Below are positions 10,700 through 24,261 of a DNA stretch of 64,000 nucleotides, piece by piece. Every line of letters starts with the position of its first letter. Position 1 is the first letter of the stretch. Origin of the DNA: Diospyros lotus. Taxonomy: Eukaryota; Streptophyta; Magnoliopsida; Ericales; Ebenaceae. The stretch is taken from positions 25,588,339 to 25,652,338 of the forward strand of contig NC_068341.1 in the NCBI RefSeq assembly GCF_014633365.1, read 5' to 3'. The position numbers and the translations under genes are program-made. The notes under the pieces were generated by a model that did no database searches, was not told the origin of the DNA, and was given only the letters and a program-made list of their open reading frames with translations.

Positions 10700-13652
10700 A
10701 AAAATTTCTTCCTCGAAATTTGCCACATGTCCTAAATCTCAAAATTTCATCATTGGTCCACGAGTCTCAACTCGAGCTCCTATCCAAGTCAATACACATA
10801 TCGTCGTAATGAGCCCGTAACTCTCATATCCATGTTATCAATTTTTAATTTGCTTTTCACTAAGTCATCACGACACTTCTTCTAATTTTGATTTCCTATG
10901 ACATCATTCATTTTGAACTAATCAGTCATGTTTTGATAATCTTCCAACCTTAACAAAAGTCCCTGGTCTCGATACATCTTAACTTTTATCAAATTGATCC
11001 TCAAAGAAATATTTTTTTTTTATGTCACCAAACTATTTCACGTACCCTTGGATCCAAAAATATCACAAATATACGTCATCACATATCCTTGAAAATAGCT
11101 ATGCCTCACCTTAGGTCATCTCAAACTTAGTCATTGCTTAATCTTTGCGCTAATCTATTCGAGATTTCTATTGTTTCTTCATTCTTGTAGGTATTCATCT
11201 CTACCAATTGACCACAATCATCTTCTAATCATGTCATGTAACTTCAAGAAATCTTTATTAATAGATTCTATCTATCTCCAAAACTTCTTTTCGTAACTTA
11301 ACCTTTAATATCGACCGAAATCTAACGTTGTCTTCTAAGTCTAGCAATACTAATATCCTTGCATCGTTTGCTCCTTTGTTACTTGGTCACCAAACTAATA
11401 CCTATTCATAGCTTAAATAACTCATTGCACTATTCGAATTGATCCTCAAATTTGCTTGAATTAATCCTCGAGTGATAACATTTCATATCAATGGACTCTA
11501 AATATGCTCGATCCTTTTCGAAGCTACTTACTTAGGTTACCAATCTTTGCTCAGACTAATCCTTTCCCAAAACTTTCAATTCGTCTCCTGAAATCTTATC
11601 ATGACATTTGACTTTTCAGAACTTCATAAACTTACGGTGCTTACGACAATCAACTTTATTCGTACTATTCTAGTCTTTTAGTCCACACATAGCTCAGCAT
11701 CTATTAACCTCAAGCCATCATTGGTAAATTCAGACTTATCATTTAAGAAATAGTCCCAATAAATTCTTCGGGAATACGTCCTACCATTTCTTCTGCTTAC
11801 TACATATCCACAAGCTCATCATTTTTATTTTTATTTTATTTACTGACATCATTTTAATCATTGTCTAGCTACACATCCTCGATTTGCCTACCAAGGCTAT
11901 CTTAAACAAGAGCTTTATCGAACATCTTAGATCTCTAATAGATTTCGATCTATCATTGTGACCAGACATCTTAGCACATCTGCCGTTACTTGTCTCTCTC
12001 AAGCACGTTAAAAAATTCTCACAACTTTCTAGATGACAATCCATAATTATACTAGAGTAGGCAGGTACTTGCGTTACCCATGATACTCCAATCCTCGAAA
12101 ATCCCAAATCGATTCATCTTTGAAGATCTTTATTTAGATCATCTTACCTGGTTCCAATTATTTCCTAAAAACAACCGAACCTCATACTTCCAAGGACTCT
12201 CTACCGAATGATACTTTAAACCTCAATAACGATTTAAGTCCCCATACCGATGCACAAGGCATAACTTATTCACGAGTCTTCTCTTACAGACTTTCGAATT
12301 CTTCAAGCCCACTTGGCACACTGAACTGTAGTCACAACCTCTATTGACTAGGTTTCTCATCATCATTCCTTAGGGTCAATATGACCTACAAGCAACTCTT
12401 GCCTTTTAGGTACCCGATCTCTACTTTGAATCGAGACTACCATCTCATGATCCCATTGCCCTACCAAATACCGAGGTATTTTACTCCTCAAGTCTTGCAC
12501 TGTTTGTCGTGTCACCTACTCCCAAGATGATCGCGAACCCTGATATAATTCTTTACTTAGTCCATACTCAATCTATTTCATTTCGGGTTGATTCTCTAGG
12601 CTTCCGGCCTCGATCAATCATAGCTAGTGGTACACCTCACTCCTAGACCATTGGGACTTAGGCCCACACAAGGTATAGACCCTACTGGGCTGTCCCAAAT
12701 GTTCATCATCTGATCGTCTCCCAGGCAGTCTACTATGATGCTTCGATCGACGGGCTTCCCGTATCTTATCGTAAGTCATCCATTAACCATCTGCACGTGG
12801 GTCCCTAGATCCAGATCTGTCACTACGAACCCGAATCAGTAGTGCCATCACGCGGCTAGGGTTCCTTATCCCTTCTCTGCGAGTCACATCGGTTGTACCA
12901 CTATCACCTTATTAATTGACGTGACTCATACACCATCACTTGGCTATCTCTGGCCTCTTGCTTGACCCAATCCATTGGATCCCTAATCTTTACATCTCAT
13001 TACCGAGACACTAAATGATCCTCGAAAAATATTTATCATTTGATCCTAACTCTTTAGCTAGGCCATGTTACATCAGAATAATCATCTATGATTCGATCAT
13101 CCTCGATAACCTTGGTTACCTTATCTTTCATTATAAGCATTTCAACTAGTGACCTCAAATTAGCAGTCTCTGAATCACGGTCACCAAGTCAATCTTACAC
13201 CCGATTCAAACTTCAATAGCTAGATCATTGTACTAGCTTCCATCAGGCTTTTACTATTCACCAAGAATAGTAATCGTATACTGGAATAATGTCTGTACAT
13301 GAATAGTACACCAGGTAAGTTCCCAGGAAAGAGAGGTGGGTCACAAATGGACACACTTAAATACCAAGTCTTTCCTTAGCCAGAACTTGCCTAGACATGC
13401 ACTTCCACTACACAACACTTAATCCAGCAACCTCTAAGCCTTCAACCGATAATCCCTGAATCTCCTAAATAGGGATTTCGTCTTACGTACCCTTGTCTCT
13501 TTTCCCTAAGCCTCCACTTGGGGTTCCTACTAACTAGTTCCATCAATACTGGATACCCTTAAATCTCCAAATTGTTATTCCCTAATCTTCAAATAGGATT
13601 TAACTCCGATATCTACTCCATCAGATTCACTTAAGGCTTCCAATCAACTTAA
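10700..13652 (-). mobile_element. Non-coding internal region of the LARD-like element
   Basis: About 2.95 kb with no open frame above 80 codons and no retrotransposon motif on either strand. Composition is mixed, without long low-complexity runs, unlike the LTRs. It may be a deeply decayed or replaced coding region, or structural RNA needed for packaging; the sequence does not say which. Confidence 0.7.
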
Positions 13653-13664
13653 GCTCTGATACCA
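13653..13664 (-). other. Primer binding site, tRNA-iMet type
   Basis: Plus-strand GCTCTGATACCA lies two bases left of the right LTR. Its reverse complement TGGTATCAGAGC matches the 3' end of plant initiator methionine tRNA, the usual primer of chromoviruses and copia elements. It fixes the minus-strand orientation of the element. Confidence 0.9.
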
Positions 13665-13666
13665 AC

Positions 13667-16454
13667 TGTAACGCCCCGCTTTCTCTAGCGCGTTGTAAAT
13701 TGGGACAATTCTGGGAAAATAAATTCTTCTTTCAAACACTAAAACAAAACCACATCATACCTCGAATCCGTCCCAAAATTCCCATACATTAATCTCAAAA
13801 GAGAATCACTTACACATCAAATGCGGAAGTAATGATCGAAACCTAATATCTTAACATTAATCATAAATAAATTCTTACATCTTCAACATTCCTCAAAATG
13901 TTCAAAATCTAAAGTAGCAGAAATTAAATACAGGGGCTACGTTACATACATTTCATTTCTCATTCACTCTGCTAAGTGTCATTTCATGCCTCATTTATCC
14001 TCGTATCTGCTACAATCTCTACTTGGAACGTTTGAATATTCTAGGGGCAAAGCCCAAGTTAGATGATGAATCATCTAAGTAAGGATACAGAAAACATATT
14101 TCATGCATGAATGCAATGTCCTTCATCGTAGGTGTCAACTGCACCCCTCATGCTACCTACCATTTATGCGGCCCCCTCTTTCAAAGCCGAGATGTATGAG
14201 TGCACCCTTGGTAAAGCAGCGATGCCAGTTCGTACTCCCTACGGCCTCAAATGCGAGTGATCAATGATATCAACGTGTATTTATGCATTTCATAGTCATG
14301 TCATGTATGCAGTCTACATGATGGATTCATATCAGGGCATGTCAATATGATGAAAACATTTTCAAGGAACATAAACCACTTACTAACCAAGCATTTTCCA
14401 TAAAACTAACTTTAATTGGGGAGTATCACTTACCTTCTCAAGCTTATCTGGCTACCTCGATATCCGTGCCTTGCCTCTTGCACTGCCTCGATTTGCGTGC
14501 CAACCTCAAAATTTGACAAGTCACTTCAACTTATTCCTCAAAGCATATTAATCACCATAATTATTTAAATAAACATTAAAACCTATTTTTCTATAATTTT
14601 TGGTATTTTCTATAATTTTCTTTCTATTTCTTCCTAATTTTCCTCAATAAATCCAAACTACATATTTCTAAAATATTTTATCAAATTTTCTTCTATGAAA
14701 ATTCATAAAATAATATTCTTGAATTTCTGGAATTTTCTAGAAAATTTTACTTACCTTAACTTAGCATCTCTGACTTCCTCGGTATGTGTGTCGTATCCTC
14801 GAAACGCATGCTTGAACTATTTTCTTGCCCAAAATCTCTGGGATATTACCGAAATATAATTTCCTATTTTCTAGGATATTTTTGAGAATTTTCTTCATTT
14901 TTTTCTATTTTTTCCTCCATTTCTTTTCTTTTTTTCTTTTTTCTTTTCTTTTTTTTTCTTTTTCTTTTTTTTTTCTTTTTTTTCTCCTATTCATCTTCTT
15001 CTCCATGCTCCTTCTTCTACGTGCCTCAACTCTACCATTCTTCTTTCCTTCTTTTTTTTTTTTTTTTCTTCTTCCTTTCCTTTCGTTTTTTTCCTTCTTC
15101 TTCTTCTCTTCTCTTCTCCTCTTCTTCTTCTTTACCCGCGAGCTGCCTGCAACCAACCCGCCCACCATGTGCGCCCAGCAGCTTTGCCTAGCCGCCACAC
15201 AGCCACGTTGCCAGCCCTTGTTTTCGTCAGTTTCGACACCGGTCGCACCGCGCTCGCCGCCGCGAGCTGCCATCGCAGCAGCTCCCCCGCGCATGCTGCC
15301 CCGCAGATGGCCGCCCAACTGCAACAGTCGTGGCTGCCATGGCTGAAACCAGCCATCCCGGCCACCTCCAACAGCCTCCGTTGTGGCCTCCCGAGCCTCC
15401 AGCCGCCTTCGCGTTGCTGCTCCGCCCCTGCTCGCCGGCTCGCCTTCTTCCACGCATCTTGTAGGTCGCGGCCATGGCTGCTCCAGCTCACTGCCATGGC
15501 CGAATTCGGCCTTCTCTTTCCTTGCTTCAAATGCTCTCAAGCTCTCTCTCTCTCTCTCTCTCTCTCTTAATCTTCCTTCCCTCAATTTGCTTTCAGCTCC
15601 ACGATTTCTTTCCCTATTTATAGCTATTCGATCGCTCCCTCACCTCACTGCCCCATGTTTCCTTGGCGTGCAAAATCTTCCTTGTGTGTAAAATATTTCA
15701 TTTACTGCCATGGATCTACAGAGGCATGGCCTCCACGCACACACATACACATCACATTTAATGCCAATATTGTTTCCTTAGATTTACTGCTCTAATTCTG
15801 ATTCTGCCACTCACTCTCCAATTGCATTTTAATTTCAATTTGGCTCACTGCTTGCCTCCAATTTACTTAATTTGCAGCCACTGCTTCACGCCCATGAATA
15901 ATGACACATATATATTATATATATAACTATATATTACACTATATTATAAAGACATTTACACATTTAATCTCAAATTTTATCTTTATTTCACTTGAGAAAT
16001 TCCTTAATTATAATTATACCCTCAAACATCAAATTAATTTGTATTTCGATATAGAAAACGTAAAATTAATAATCTTAAAGTTACTCGATAATACTGATTT
16101 CGCCCCAATGTCCTCACCGGACCGTCGTTTCATCCCAAAACTACTGAAAGGTTGCTCATTACGCAAAATCGTTCCGTTGATTTTTCAGGAGTCTCCTACG
16201 ACAATTCGGTTTTACAGCCTAAATGGCAGCTGTATTTTAGCTGTACCGAAAATTATTCCCGATCCGATTTCTTTTGATATCATAAATCCTAACTCGATAC
16301 GCTCGTCAAGACCATATAATTTTCCTTAGATAATTTCACTCCGAGACATGCCCTACAGTCGACTCGGTACGTATAACTACTATCAAACCAATTTTTCGGT
16401 GTTCTAAACTCATCGAAATTACGTGGCAACCTCATACGAACATGGGGTATTACA
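13667..16454 (-). repeat. 5' LTR of the LARD-like element
   Basis: 2788 bp, starting TGTAACGCCCCGC and ending GGGTATTACA on the plus strand. Minus-strand TATA box at 15615-15622, purine-strand tract at 14905-15130, CT microsatellite at 15540-15566, family palindrome at 14024-14043 and a neighbouring AGATGATGAATCATCT palindrome near 14061-14076. Confidence 0.9.
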
Positions 16455-16459
16455 GTTTT

Positions 16460-17803
16460 CCTGCCAAGAAATGATCACACTTTTACAAGTGTGTACTTTT
16501 CAAACACATAAGAGGTTCTGCTTGTCCAACACTATCATTCATTTTTCACTTATATGTCCAAGTATCTGGTGTCATAACTCAACAGTACTTAGATTTTCAA
16601 TTCCATTAATTATGTCTATAGAGTGTTTTTCCTGTAACGTATACATTGTAAGAGATTTCTTACCTCTAGCCACAACCATTGAACATTTAGTAAGTTTCTA
16701 CTGACCATTGAAGAAGGTACTACAAAATCCTTCATCATCAAGTTTACTTGTTGAGATCAAATTCAAACGAATATTTGGAACATGTTTCACATCTCTAAGA
16801 AGCAACTTGATGCCACCTTGAGTCTTCAAGCAAACATATCCAATGCCAATAACCTTAACCACACCTTCATTACCCATCTTCACAATTCTGAAATCACCAG
16901 CTATATAAAATGTAAAAAGATTCTTTTGTGAAGTAGTATGTGTAGAGGCACCACTGTTAATTACCCATGAAGACTTATGCCATGCTATGTTGATCACATC
17001 ACTGTCATCAACAAAAAGAAAATCTTCTACTATAGCAACTATGCCTTCATTACTATTATCATTTTTCTTCTTTTCTTGATCATAGTTCTTTTGTTCTTCT
17101 TCTTTAGTTTCCTATAAAATTTCTTGATAGTGACCTTTCTTGTCACAATGGTAGCACTTAACATTTGTGTATCTTCTCTTAGATTGATATCTATTGTTTT
17201 CTCTACCCTTGGATGCATGATTTTTGGTCCTTCCCCTATTCTCAACAACCAAAGCATTTGACTGTGAAGTGGAAAGTTGTGTTCTTCTTCTTATCTCTTC
17301 ATTCAAAACATTGCTTTTGGCCAAATACATTGAAATTACACCATTTGGAGCTGAGTTATACAAAGATGTTATGAATGTCATCCATGAATCTAGTAATGTA
17401 CCAAGAAGCAACAATCCATATACTTCTTCATCAAATTTGATTCCCATTGTAGCTAGTTGATTCATAATTCCCTAAAAAGTATTCAAGTGGTATGTCATAA
17501 GAGTCCCATCCATATATCTCAAAGAAATCATTTGTTTTATTAAAATCAACTTATTATTACCAATTTTCCTTGCATACAGCTTCTCAAGCTTATTCCATAA
17601 AGTTCGTGCATGTGTCTCCCCACTAATATGGTTTAACATATTATCATCAACCCATTGTCTTATATACCGACACACCTCCCTATGAAGTAAAGTCCAATTT
17701 TCATCAGTTTTATCTGTAGGTTTGTTAGATCCAAATACAGGAGCTTGGTAACCTTTCACATAAAGAAAATCTTCCATTTTTCCTTTCCATATGGCATAAT
17801 TAG
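16460..17803 (-). pseudogene. gag-pol: Ty1-copia (Tork-like) gag, protease and pre-integrase remnant
   Basis: Minus-strand copia coding sequence, read right to left. 17472-17803 is most of the gag capsid region (YAIWKGKMEDFLYVKG, IRQWVDD, LWNKLEKLY). 17112-17465 continues gag, with a CCHC zinc knuckle starting CYHCDKKGHY that is then lost to a frameshift. 16698-16997 has the protease: W-V-I-N-S-G-A-S-T-H, in which the catalytic Asp of the usual DSGAS is replaced by Asn, so the protease would be dead. 16460-16700 holds the pre-integrase segment (VELWHQIPGH-like). Frames shift at least twice. The rest of the integrase lies at 7086-7947 beyond the inserted element. Confidence 0.87.
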
Positions 17804-20088
17804 TGTAACACCCCACTTTCTTGGGGTTGTTATAACTTGGGATAATAATTTTTTTCTTTCAAACTAATGCTAAACCATATTATTCTTTATATCCATCCCA
17901 AAATTTTCATACATTTATCTCGAAAGAGAATTACCATAAACATCAAATGTGGAAGGTAGATTCGAACCCAACATATTAACATAAATCATAAATCAATTCT
18001 TACATCCTCATTAACCATAAATAAGGTTATACATCATCATTCCTCAAAACGTTCAAAATTCAAAGTAGCAGAACTTAAATACATGGGCTACATAACATAC
18101 ATACAATTCATCATTTAATTCATCATGCACTTTGTTAAGTGTCATTTCATGCCTTATTCATACTCGTGTCTGCTACAATCTCCATCTGGAACATTTGAAT
18201 ATTCCAGAGGCAAATCCCAAGTTAGATAATGAATCATCGAAATAAGGGAACAATAAACATATTTTGTGCATGAATGCAAAATGCAAAATGTACTTTCCAT
18301 ATCATTTCGATTTGAGTCGACCGCACCCAACTGTTATTCTCCATTGTTACAATCTCTTTACCAGGCCGAGGTGTATGAGTGCACCCTTGGCAGAACAACA
18401 GTGCCAGTCCTAATCCCAAACCCAATATGCAATGCATGATCAATATTATCATCGTGAACATATGCACATTTTATCATCAATACATGTAAATGCAATCCAC
18501 ATGATATATTCATATCAAGGCATGACAATATAATAAAATCATTTACTTAAAATCGGGTTTTGGGTTGAACCATTTACAAATCAAGCATTTTTCATAAAAC
18601 TAAATCCAATTGGGAAGTACCACTTAATTTCTCAAACTTATCGGGCTACCTTGATATTCGTGCCTTGTCTCGAAATATGTGCATCGCCTCGATTTGCGTG
18701 CCAACCTCAAAATTCGTACAAGTCACTTCAACTTTAAGCCTCAAAGCATCCTAATAACCATATTTGATTAAATAAGTATTAAAACCTATTTTTCCATAAT
18801 TTCTTATATTTTCTTTATTTTTCTCTCTCTTTCTTCCTATTTTTCCTCAATAATCCAAACTAAATATTTCTCAAATATTTCACTATAACAATTCATAAAA
18901 TAATATTCTCAAAATGCGTGCCCGAATCATTTTCTCGTCCAAAATCTCTGAAATATTAGTAAATATCCATTTCTTATTTTTCGAGATTTTTTTGAGAATT
19001 TTTCCTATTTTTCTTCTATCTCTTTTTCTTTTCTTTTTGTTCTTTTTCTTTTTATTTTTTTTCCTTCATTCTTCTTCTTCCTCCTCCTCCTTCTTCTTCT
19101 TCCTCCGCATTCTTCTCTCTACCCGACCTGTGCGCGAACCAGCTTCACACCAACCATCGCCCGCAAGCCTACCGCTTCCCTCGTTGGCTACTGGCGCCTC
19201 CGCCTACTGCGCCCCGCCCGCCGTGGCCGACTTCAGCCCAAGCTCTCACGAACTCTCTTGCCTTCTCTTATCCGATCTCTCTCTCTATCTCGATCTCCTT
19301 TTCTCTCTCGGCCAAGATTACTGCCAATTTATAGGCAGTGACAGCTTGAGCTCCACGCAAAAAACATATATATATATATATCACATCACATTATCACTCA
19401 ATCAAATTTTCTACAAAAATCCTTCCAAAATCTTCTCAAGTCTCGTTGCCAATTTCTCCAACTTACTGCAAGGTATGGCATGGAAGAGACAAAGGCATGG
19501 CCTCCATGAACGTGCATGGACAAACAACTATACATATATATAACTTTGTATATTATACTATATTGACAACAAATTTATATATTTAAACCTCAAATTTTAT
19601 TCTAAATTCATTGGAATAATTCTCTAATTACAATAATATCCTCAAACACTGAATTAATTTACATTATGATACTGAAAATTCAAAATTAATAACTCATGGC
19701 TTACTCAATAAAGACGATTTCATCTTTTCACCCTTACGGGACCCTTACTTCATCTCGAAACCACTCAAGGGTTGTTCTTTACTAAAAATCGGAGCCCCCT
19801 CGGGCTTCCGTTGTTTTCCCGGAGGTCCCCTAAGATGATTTGGTTTCTTAGTCTGATTCGCAACTACATTTTAGCTGTACCGAAAATCGTTCCCGATTCA
19901 ATTTATTTCGATATTATAAATCTTATCTCGGAACGCTTATCAAGACCATATTATTTTCCTTAGACAATTTCACTCCAAGGTATTCCCTACAGTTGATTCG
20001 GTACTTATAACTGCTATCAAGCCAATTTTTTGATATTTTAAACTTGCTTAAATTACGTAGCAACCTTACGAAAATATAGGTTCTTACA
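17804..20088 (-). mobile_element. Solo LTR, 2.29 kb, TSD ATTAG, in copia gag
   Basis: Starts TGTAACACCCC and ends TTCTTACA, flanked by ATTAG at 17799-17803 and 20089-20093. Minus orientation, with a TATA-like ATAAATT at 19326-19333 and the usual pyrimidine tract (18990-19110) and GC-rich block (19120-19260) of the family. Family palindrome at 18187-18206. Inserted near codon 8 of the copia gag gene. Confidence 0.9.
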
Positions 20089-20093
20089 ATTAG

Positions 20094-20112
20094 AACCATT
20101 CAGGTTAATCAT
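20094..20112 (-). pseudogene. gag: Start of the copia gag gene, cut off by a solo LTR
   Basis: On the minus strand an ATG at 20112-20110 opens a short stretch MINLNGSN that reads in frame, across one copy of the ATTAG duplication, into the gag sequence YAIWKGKMEDF at 17803 and leftward. This start is about 60 bases downstream of the primer binding site, the normal place for a Tork-type gag start. Confidence 0.75.
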
Positions 20113-20168
20113 TATCTTTGTATTAACATCTATTATTCAAGTCACAAGACAACCAATCCAAGCAATCT

Positions 20169-20181
20169 GGCTATGATACCA
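20169..20181 (-). other. Primer binding site of the Tork-like copia element
   Basis: Plus-strand GGCTATGATACCA; the reverse complement TGGTATCATAGCC matches the tRNA-iMet 3' end with one mismatch (A for C). It stands two bases from the LTR at 20184. Confidence 0.8.
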
Positions 20182-20183
20182 CT

Positions 20184-21083
20184 TGTTGAGAGAAAAACAC
20201 GTTAAATCAACAATTTAATATAAGAATACCCAAATATTTTATTCTCTTCACTCTTATGTGAACCTAGTAGGAGTTAAATCAAGCATATATAAAGTAATAT
20301 AAAATAAGTGCAACAATCAATCATTCACAAAAACACCAAAATTTTATGTGGAAAACCCTCTCAATGCAAAAAGTAAAAACCACGAGACAAGAGTCCATCC
20401 AAAATTTCTACTATCAAAGAAATAATGAGAATACACGGAAGTCTTCTCTAATTGTCAATAATTAGAGGAACATAACAATATATCTTCAAGAATAATTACT
20501 TTTGAAATCAAGCAACTACAATAAGAAATAAAATAAATCTAAAAAAAACTCGAAAACTACTACAAAAACTTGTTAACATAGAGCTCCAAAATTGATCTCC
20601 ACCGTTCAGATTCTATGTTCGTGTGTTGTGAACATACTGACCAAATTTCAACCAAATCGAACCACGAATCAATCCCCAAACAGCCTCTTGATCAAATCTG
20701 GACTGCAACAACAACTACTATAGAAACTTGTTAACCGAGAGCTTCAAAACTAATCTACCATACAGATTGTAGGACTGTGTGTTGTGAACACGTTGACCAA
20801 ATTTCAGTAAAATCAGACCACGGATCAAACCCCAAGCAGCCTCTTCATAAAACTGGACTACACCTCTTTTTAAAATTTTTGCACTTTTCTTTTTCGCATT
20901 TTTTTTAATGTACAGCAGCCACATTAGATGGGTTTAAAACCCTTTAATACTTAATTTTTTTAGAACAAAAGTACCTCTGGATCTTCCATATAAGCCTAAC
21001 TCATATGTGCTTCACTTTACTTAATCAATGATTAAGGAAAAATTAATGGGCCATCTCCACAAAGGAGAAAACCCAGCCCAACA
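20184..21083 (-). repeat. 5' LTR of the Tork-like copia element (right boundary tentative)
   Basis: Begins TGTTGAGAG next to the primer binding site. The right boundary is set at CCCAACA (21083) because this gives TGTTG/CAACA inverted ends, about 0.9 kb long; it cannot be checked since the other LTR is not in the window. An imperfect internal duplication is visible (20570-20700 against 20710-20850: ACTTGTTAAC..GAGCT, GTGTGTTGTGAACA, ATCAA.CCCCAA.CAGCCTCTT). Confidence 0.55.
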
Positions 21084-24000
21084 GAACAAATCCGCAACTA
21101 TTGAATCATCTCGGTTGGGCAGTGTGGTATTCCGAAACTACGAAATTTTTCTGATGTAATGTAGTAGCCTTTGGATTGGTTGGAGGAGAGTTGATAGATC
21201 GGACACCTTTATCAAGTATGGATTGGAGAGTTATTTCTCTCTCTCCTGGCTCAAGCCAGCACTCTTTTCAAGAAAGAAAATAAGGGGAATCTATGGAACC
21301 ATTTTAGTGCATTCACAGATTACTGATCCAATTCAGATTATTAGTTATGGAGTCCCCAAGTACTCATTCATTTTAAGGGCTTGGCCCGATTCATATGCCT
21401 GTTCCTCAACGGGTTCTCCTAATATCCATAATTGGAAGAGGACTCTAGTAACCTCTTCCAATTTTCCTAATCATAAATATCCAGCATAGATCGATCTGTT
21501 TTCCTCTAATTTCTGGCATCATAATTCATGAATGCTGTTTAAACATATATGGAGAAAACTCATCGAACATATAGGCACAATAATCCCAAAAAACCACAAC
21601 ATTAGATAAGCTTTGCCATCAAGTCGACCTTACATTTAGAGATGATTTGTGAACTTATTTCCGTAGAGGATGGACGAAATGAAATTTTAATGACAAACGA
21701 AACGAAACGAAATGGCTATAACTAGTTACAATCAAGTCAAACCCCTTGAGGTAGATGTCTTTTGGGGTAAGGTGTACAAAATTTTCAAGATATATGAATG
21801 AAGGTGGATTCGTTATTGTTAATGTTATAGTTGTGTTGGGCATGTGCTCTTTCCCTCCATATGAAGTCTCTTTGTTTTGTTCACCTCTCCAAGTTATTCA
21901 AATACATTCTCCCACACTCAAAGCATTACGCCTCCGTGCAAGTCATCCTTTTCTTCAAACTAACATAACTTAACTGTATACTGTATTGGATGGTATATTA
22001 GTAAGCTTAAGCTATATATGTTTTCCTTCCAAATTATTGTGATGATTACTTAAACTCGACATATGATTAAGAATTCGAAGGAAAATAATTTCTTCTAACA
22101 ATATAGATAGAGTCATGCATTATTGAGCTGAGCTGTGGGAGGAGAACTCTTCCTTCTCTTCTATTAATTTTAATTAACTTATCCAGTGATAGCATTGACC
22201 CACCTCATCAAATTTAGCCTAAAATTTACTCAAGTATCTCATACTTCATAATTTAGAACACCCGAAAGATAACGTTTTTATAGTTTAAAGTAAAATAATT
22301 CATATTTGAATCATAGAAGCGAATCAGTCTTCAATTTATTTTAAATCATGGAAGTAATGTAATCTCTAAAAATTATTTTTTTATTAAATTTTTTATTATA
22401 AATATGGTTTTTGATTGAATTTTCAAACATGCAAAAAAAAAATTTGAATTTTCTTGTTTTTTCTTCTCAATAAAAATGATTTTTCATTAAATTTTCAAAC
22501 ATTATATTTGTGTTTCCAATTTCAAAAACATTATATTTATGCTAAGGCTCATGAAATTAAAAATTATGTGACAAAATTTGAGTCGTCATCAATTAATATT
22601 AGTCATATATAACAAAATATTTTAACTAAAATAAAATTGTCTTGTAACCACACTTCAAGATGAACAATTTTTTTTCTTTTTATGCCACATGCGAAGGTGG
22701 TTATGTACAAGAGTTACAACACTAGAGTACTAAAAATATAACATTTAAATTGAATAATCTACACAATAACAAATATCTCGTGACATTATGGACCCATTAA
22801 ATGGGGTAAATAAATGACATTATAACAATAATACTAAATATTCTCTTATTAGTGCATGCACATTGATTCTAAATTATAATTGCTAATTTTTATTAAAAAA
22901 TTACACCTACGGAAGTAACACGAGCCACATCTTTAAATTAGAAATTATAAGAATAATACCTTATAAAAATTAATTTTGGAATGATTGAACATAAAATGGG
23001 CATGTTAAACTGATCAGAAGTTCCCATTGATTGAACGTAAAGGTGGCTGGCGGCCATGATGATCATCGTAAAACAAGGTCCCTTCCGCCACAAGCAAATG
23101 ATATCTTTTGCGTATATACTTAAATAAAAATAAATGATTAGAATAATAAGAGAAATTTACAATTGACTTATATAAAATTATAAACATATTATTATTATCT
23201 TATATATATATATTAATGCAATCCTAACCTATGTGATCCTTACAAAATAGAAAGTCTCAAAACTGAAATATATATATATATAATCTTTTTATATGCTATC
23301 GAAGCAATTCTTTATTCAAAAATTTTGTGAAAAGGATGGGTCGGTGCGTGAGTGGTTGATGCATCATGATTCAACCAACACTGGATGATCATCATTTGAC
23401 ATTATTATATATATATATATATATATATCTTTTTGGTTAATTGTTTGGCCAAGACGAGGCGAGGCATAATATTCTATCGTATCCATGTCCCTCCCTGGAC
23501 ATACCTTCTCCCACCAACACCATGCAAACAAATTAAAGCTGCTTTTGAGGGGGAAAGCATATTTGGTTTTGTTCTTGTTTTTGCCGTTCCTTTTTGTCTG
23601 TCTCGACTGGACTGTTGATGATGAATTTCCCTGGCTTGCTGTCCAGATATACACAGCTTTAACCCATCAAATTATGATGGCTTGATTTGATATGATATGA
23701 TGGAATAATGGAAGTACACTACCCAATTTATGTCTATGTTTCTTAGATTATTATTATTATTATTATTATTGGATATATTGTTATTTAGATGTAGAATCTT
23801 AATATTAATAATTAATTATTTGTATGTTAGTAATTATATTTAATGCACAGCAAATAATCACTGGTAAGCAAGCAAATAATTATCAATTAATATTAAATAT
23901 TACACAAATTATGTAAATAAAATATTGGTAATTATTGTTTCTCCTCTGTGTGTGTCACTACTCTCCATGGCTGGCTGGCTGGCTGGCTAGCTAGCTAGCT

Positions 24001-24261
24001 AGCTCTGCACAGAAAACGCCAAAGTACATGTAGGTAGCTAGGATAGCCATGGTGGAGGAGCTTTAATTAGGATGAGTACCTTCGCTTTCTCAACCTAATT
24101 TGTCTGTCTTTGTAATTAAAGCGAGTGAAGCGGCTGTGTACTTGATTGACAGTTTAAAAAATATCTAGTGCTTGTCCTATATATCGTGGAAGAAGAGAAA
24201 GCACGAATACGCCGGTGAGCAATATGCCGGCGTCCTATAGCTCGAGTGATAGATAAATAAT
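21084..24261. other. AT-rich spacer without recognisable genes
   Basis: No ORF here has a recognisable domain; the longest (21223-21489, 88 codons, and those at 23364-23685) look like chance frames. It holds simple repeats: (AT)n at 23405-23429, (ATT)n at 23746-23770, and a GGCT to AGCT tetranucleotide tract at 23969-24004. It could include diverged transposon debris or regulatory DNA of a gene outside the window, which I cannot show. Confidence 0.6.
23969..24004. repeat. Compound tetranucleotide repeat (GGCT)n(AGCT)n
   Basis: Five GGCT units run directly into about four AGCT units. The AGCT part is self-complementary. A typical microsatellite compound array. Confidence 0.9.

Larger units (their letters stand above)
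7948..16454 (-). mobile_element. Non-autonomous LARD-like LTR retrotransposon, 8.5 kb, TSD GTTTT
   Basis: Two long LTRs (7948-10684 and 13667-16454) of the TGTAA...TTACA type bracket a 2.98-kb internal region. GTTTT flanks it at 7943-7947 and 16455-16459. The priming site next to the right LTR and the polypurine tract next to the left LTR place it on the minus strand. The internal region has no gag, protease, RT, RNase H or integrase in any frame, which fits a large retrotransposon derivative (LARD) that must be mobilised by a relative, possibly a chromovirus with the same iMet priming site. It is inserted in the integrase zinc-binding/pre-integrase part of a copia element. The two LTRs differ by scattered substitutions, a roughly 50-bp net length difference and a CT microsatellite, so the insertion is not recent. 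Confidence 0.9.

Noticed and set aside
14905..15585. 226-codon minus-strand ORF
   Set aside because: Low-complexity LTR leader (RERERE from a CT microsatellite, KKEEK from the purine tract); no domain.
21223..21489. 88-codon ORF in the spacer
   Set aside because: No recognisable domain, no promoter or splice context; likely chance.
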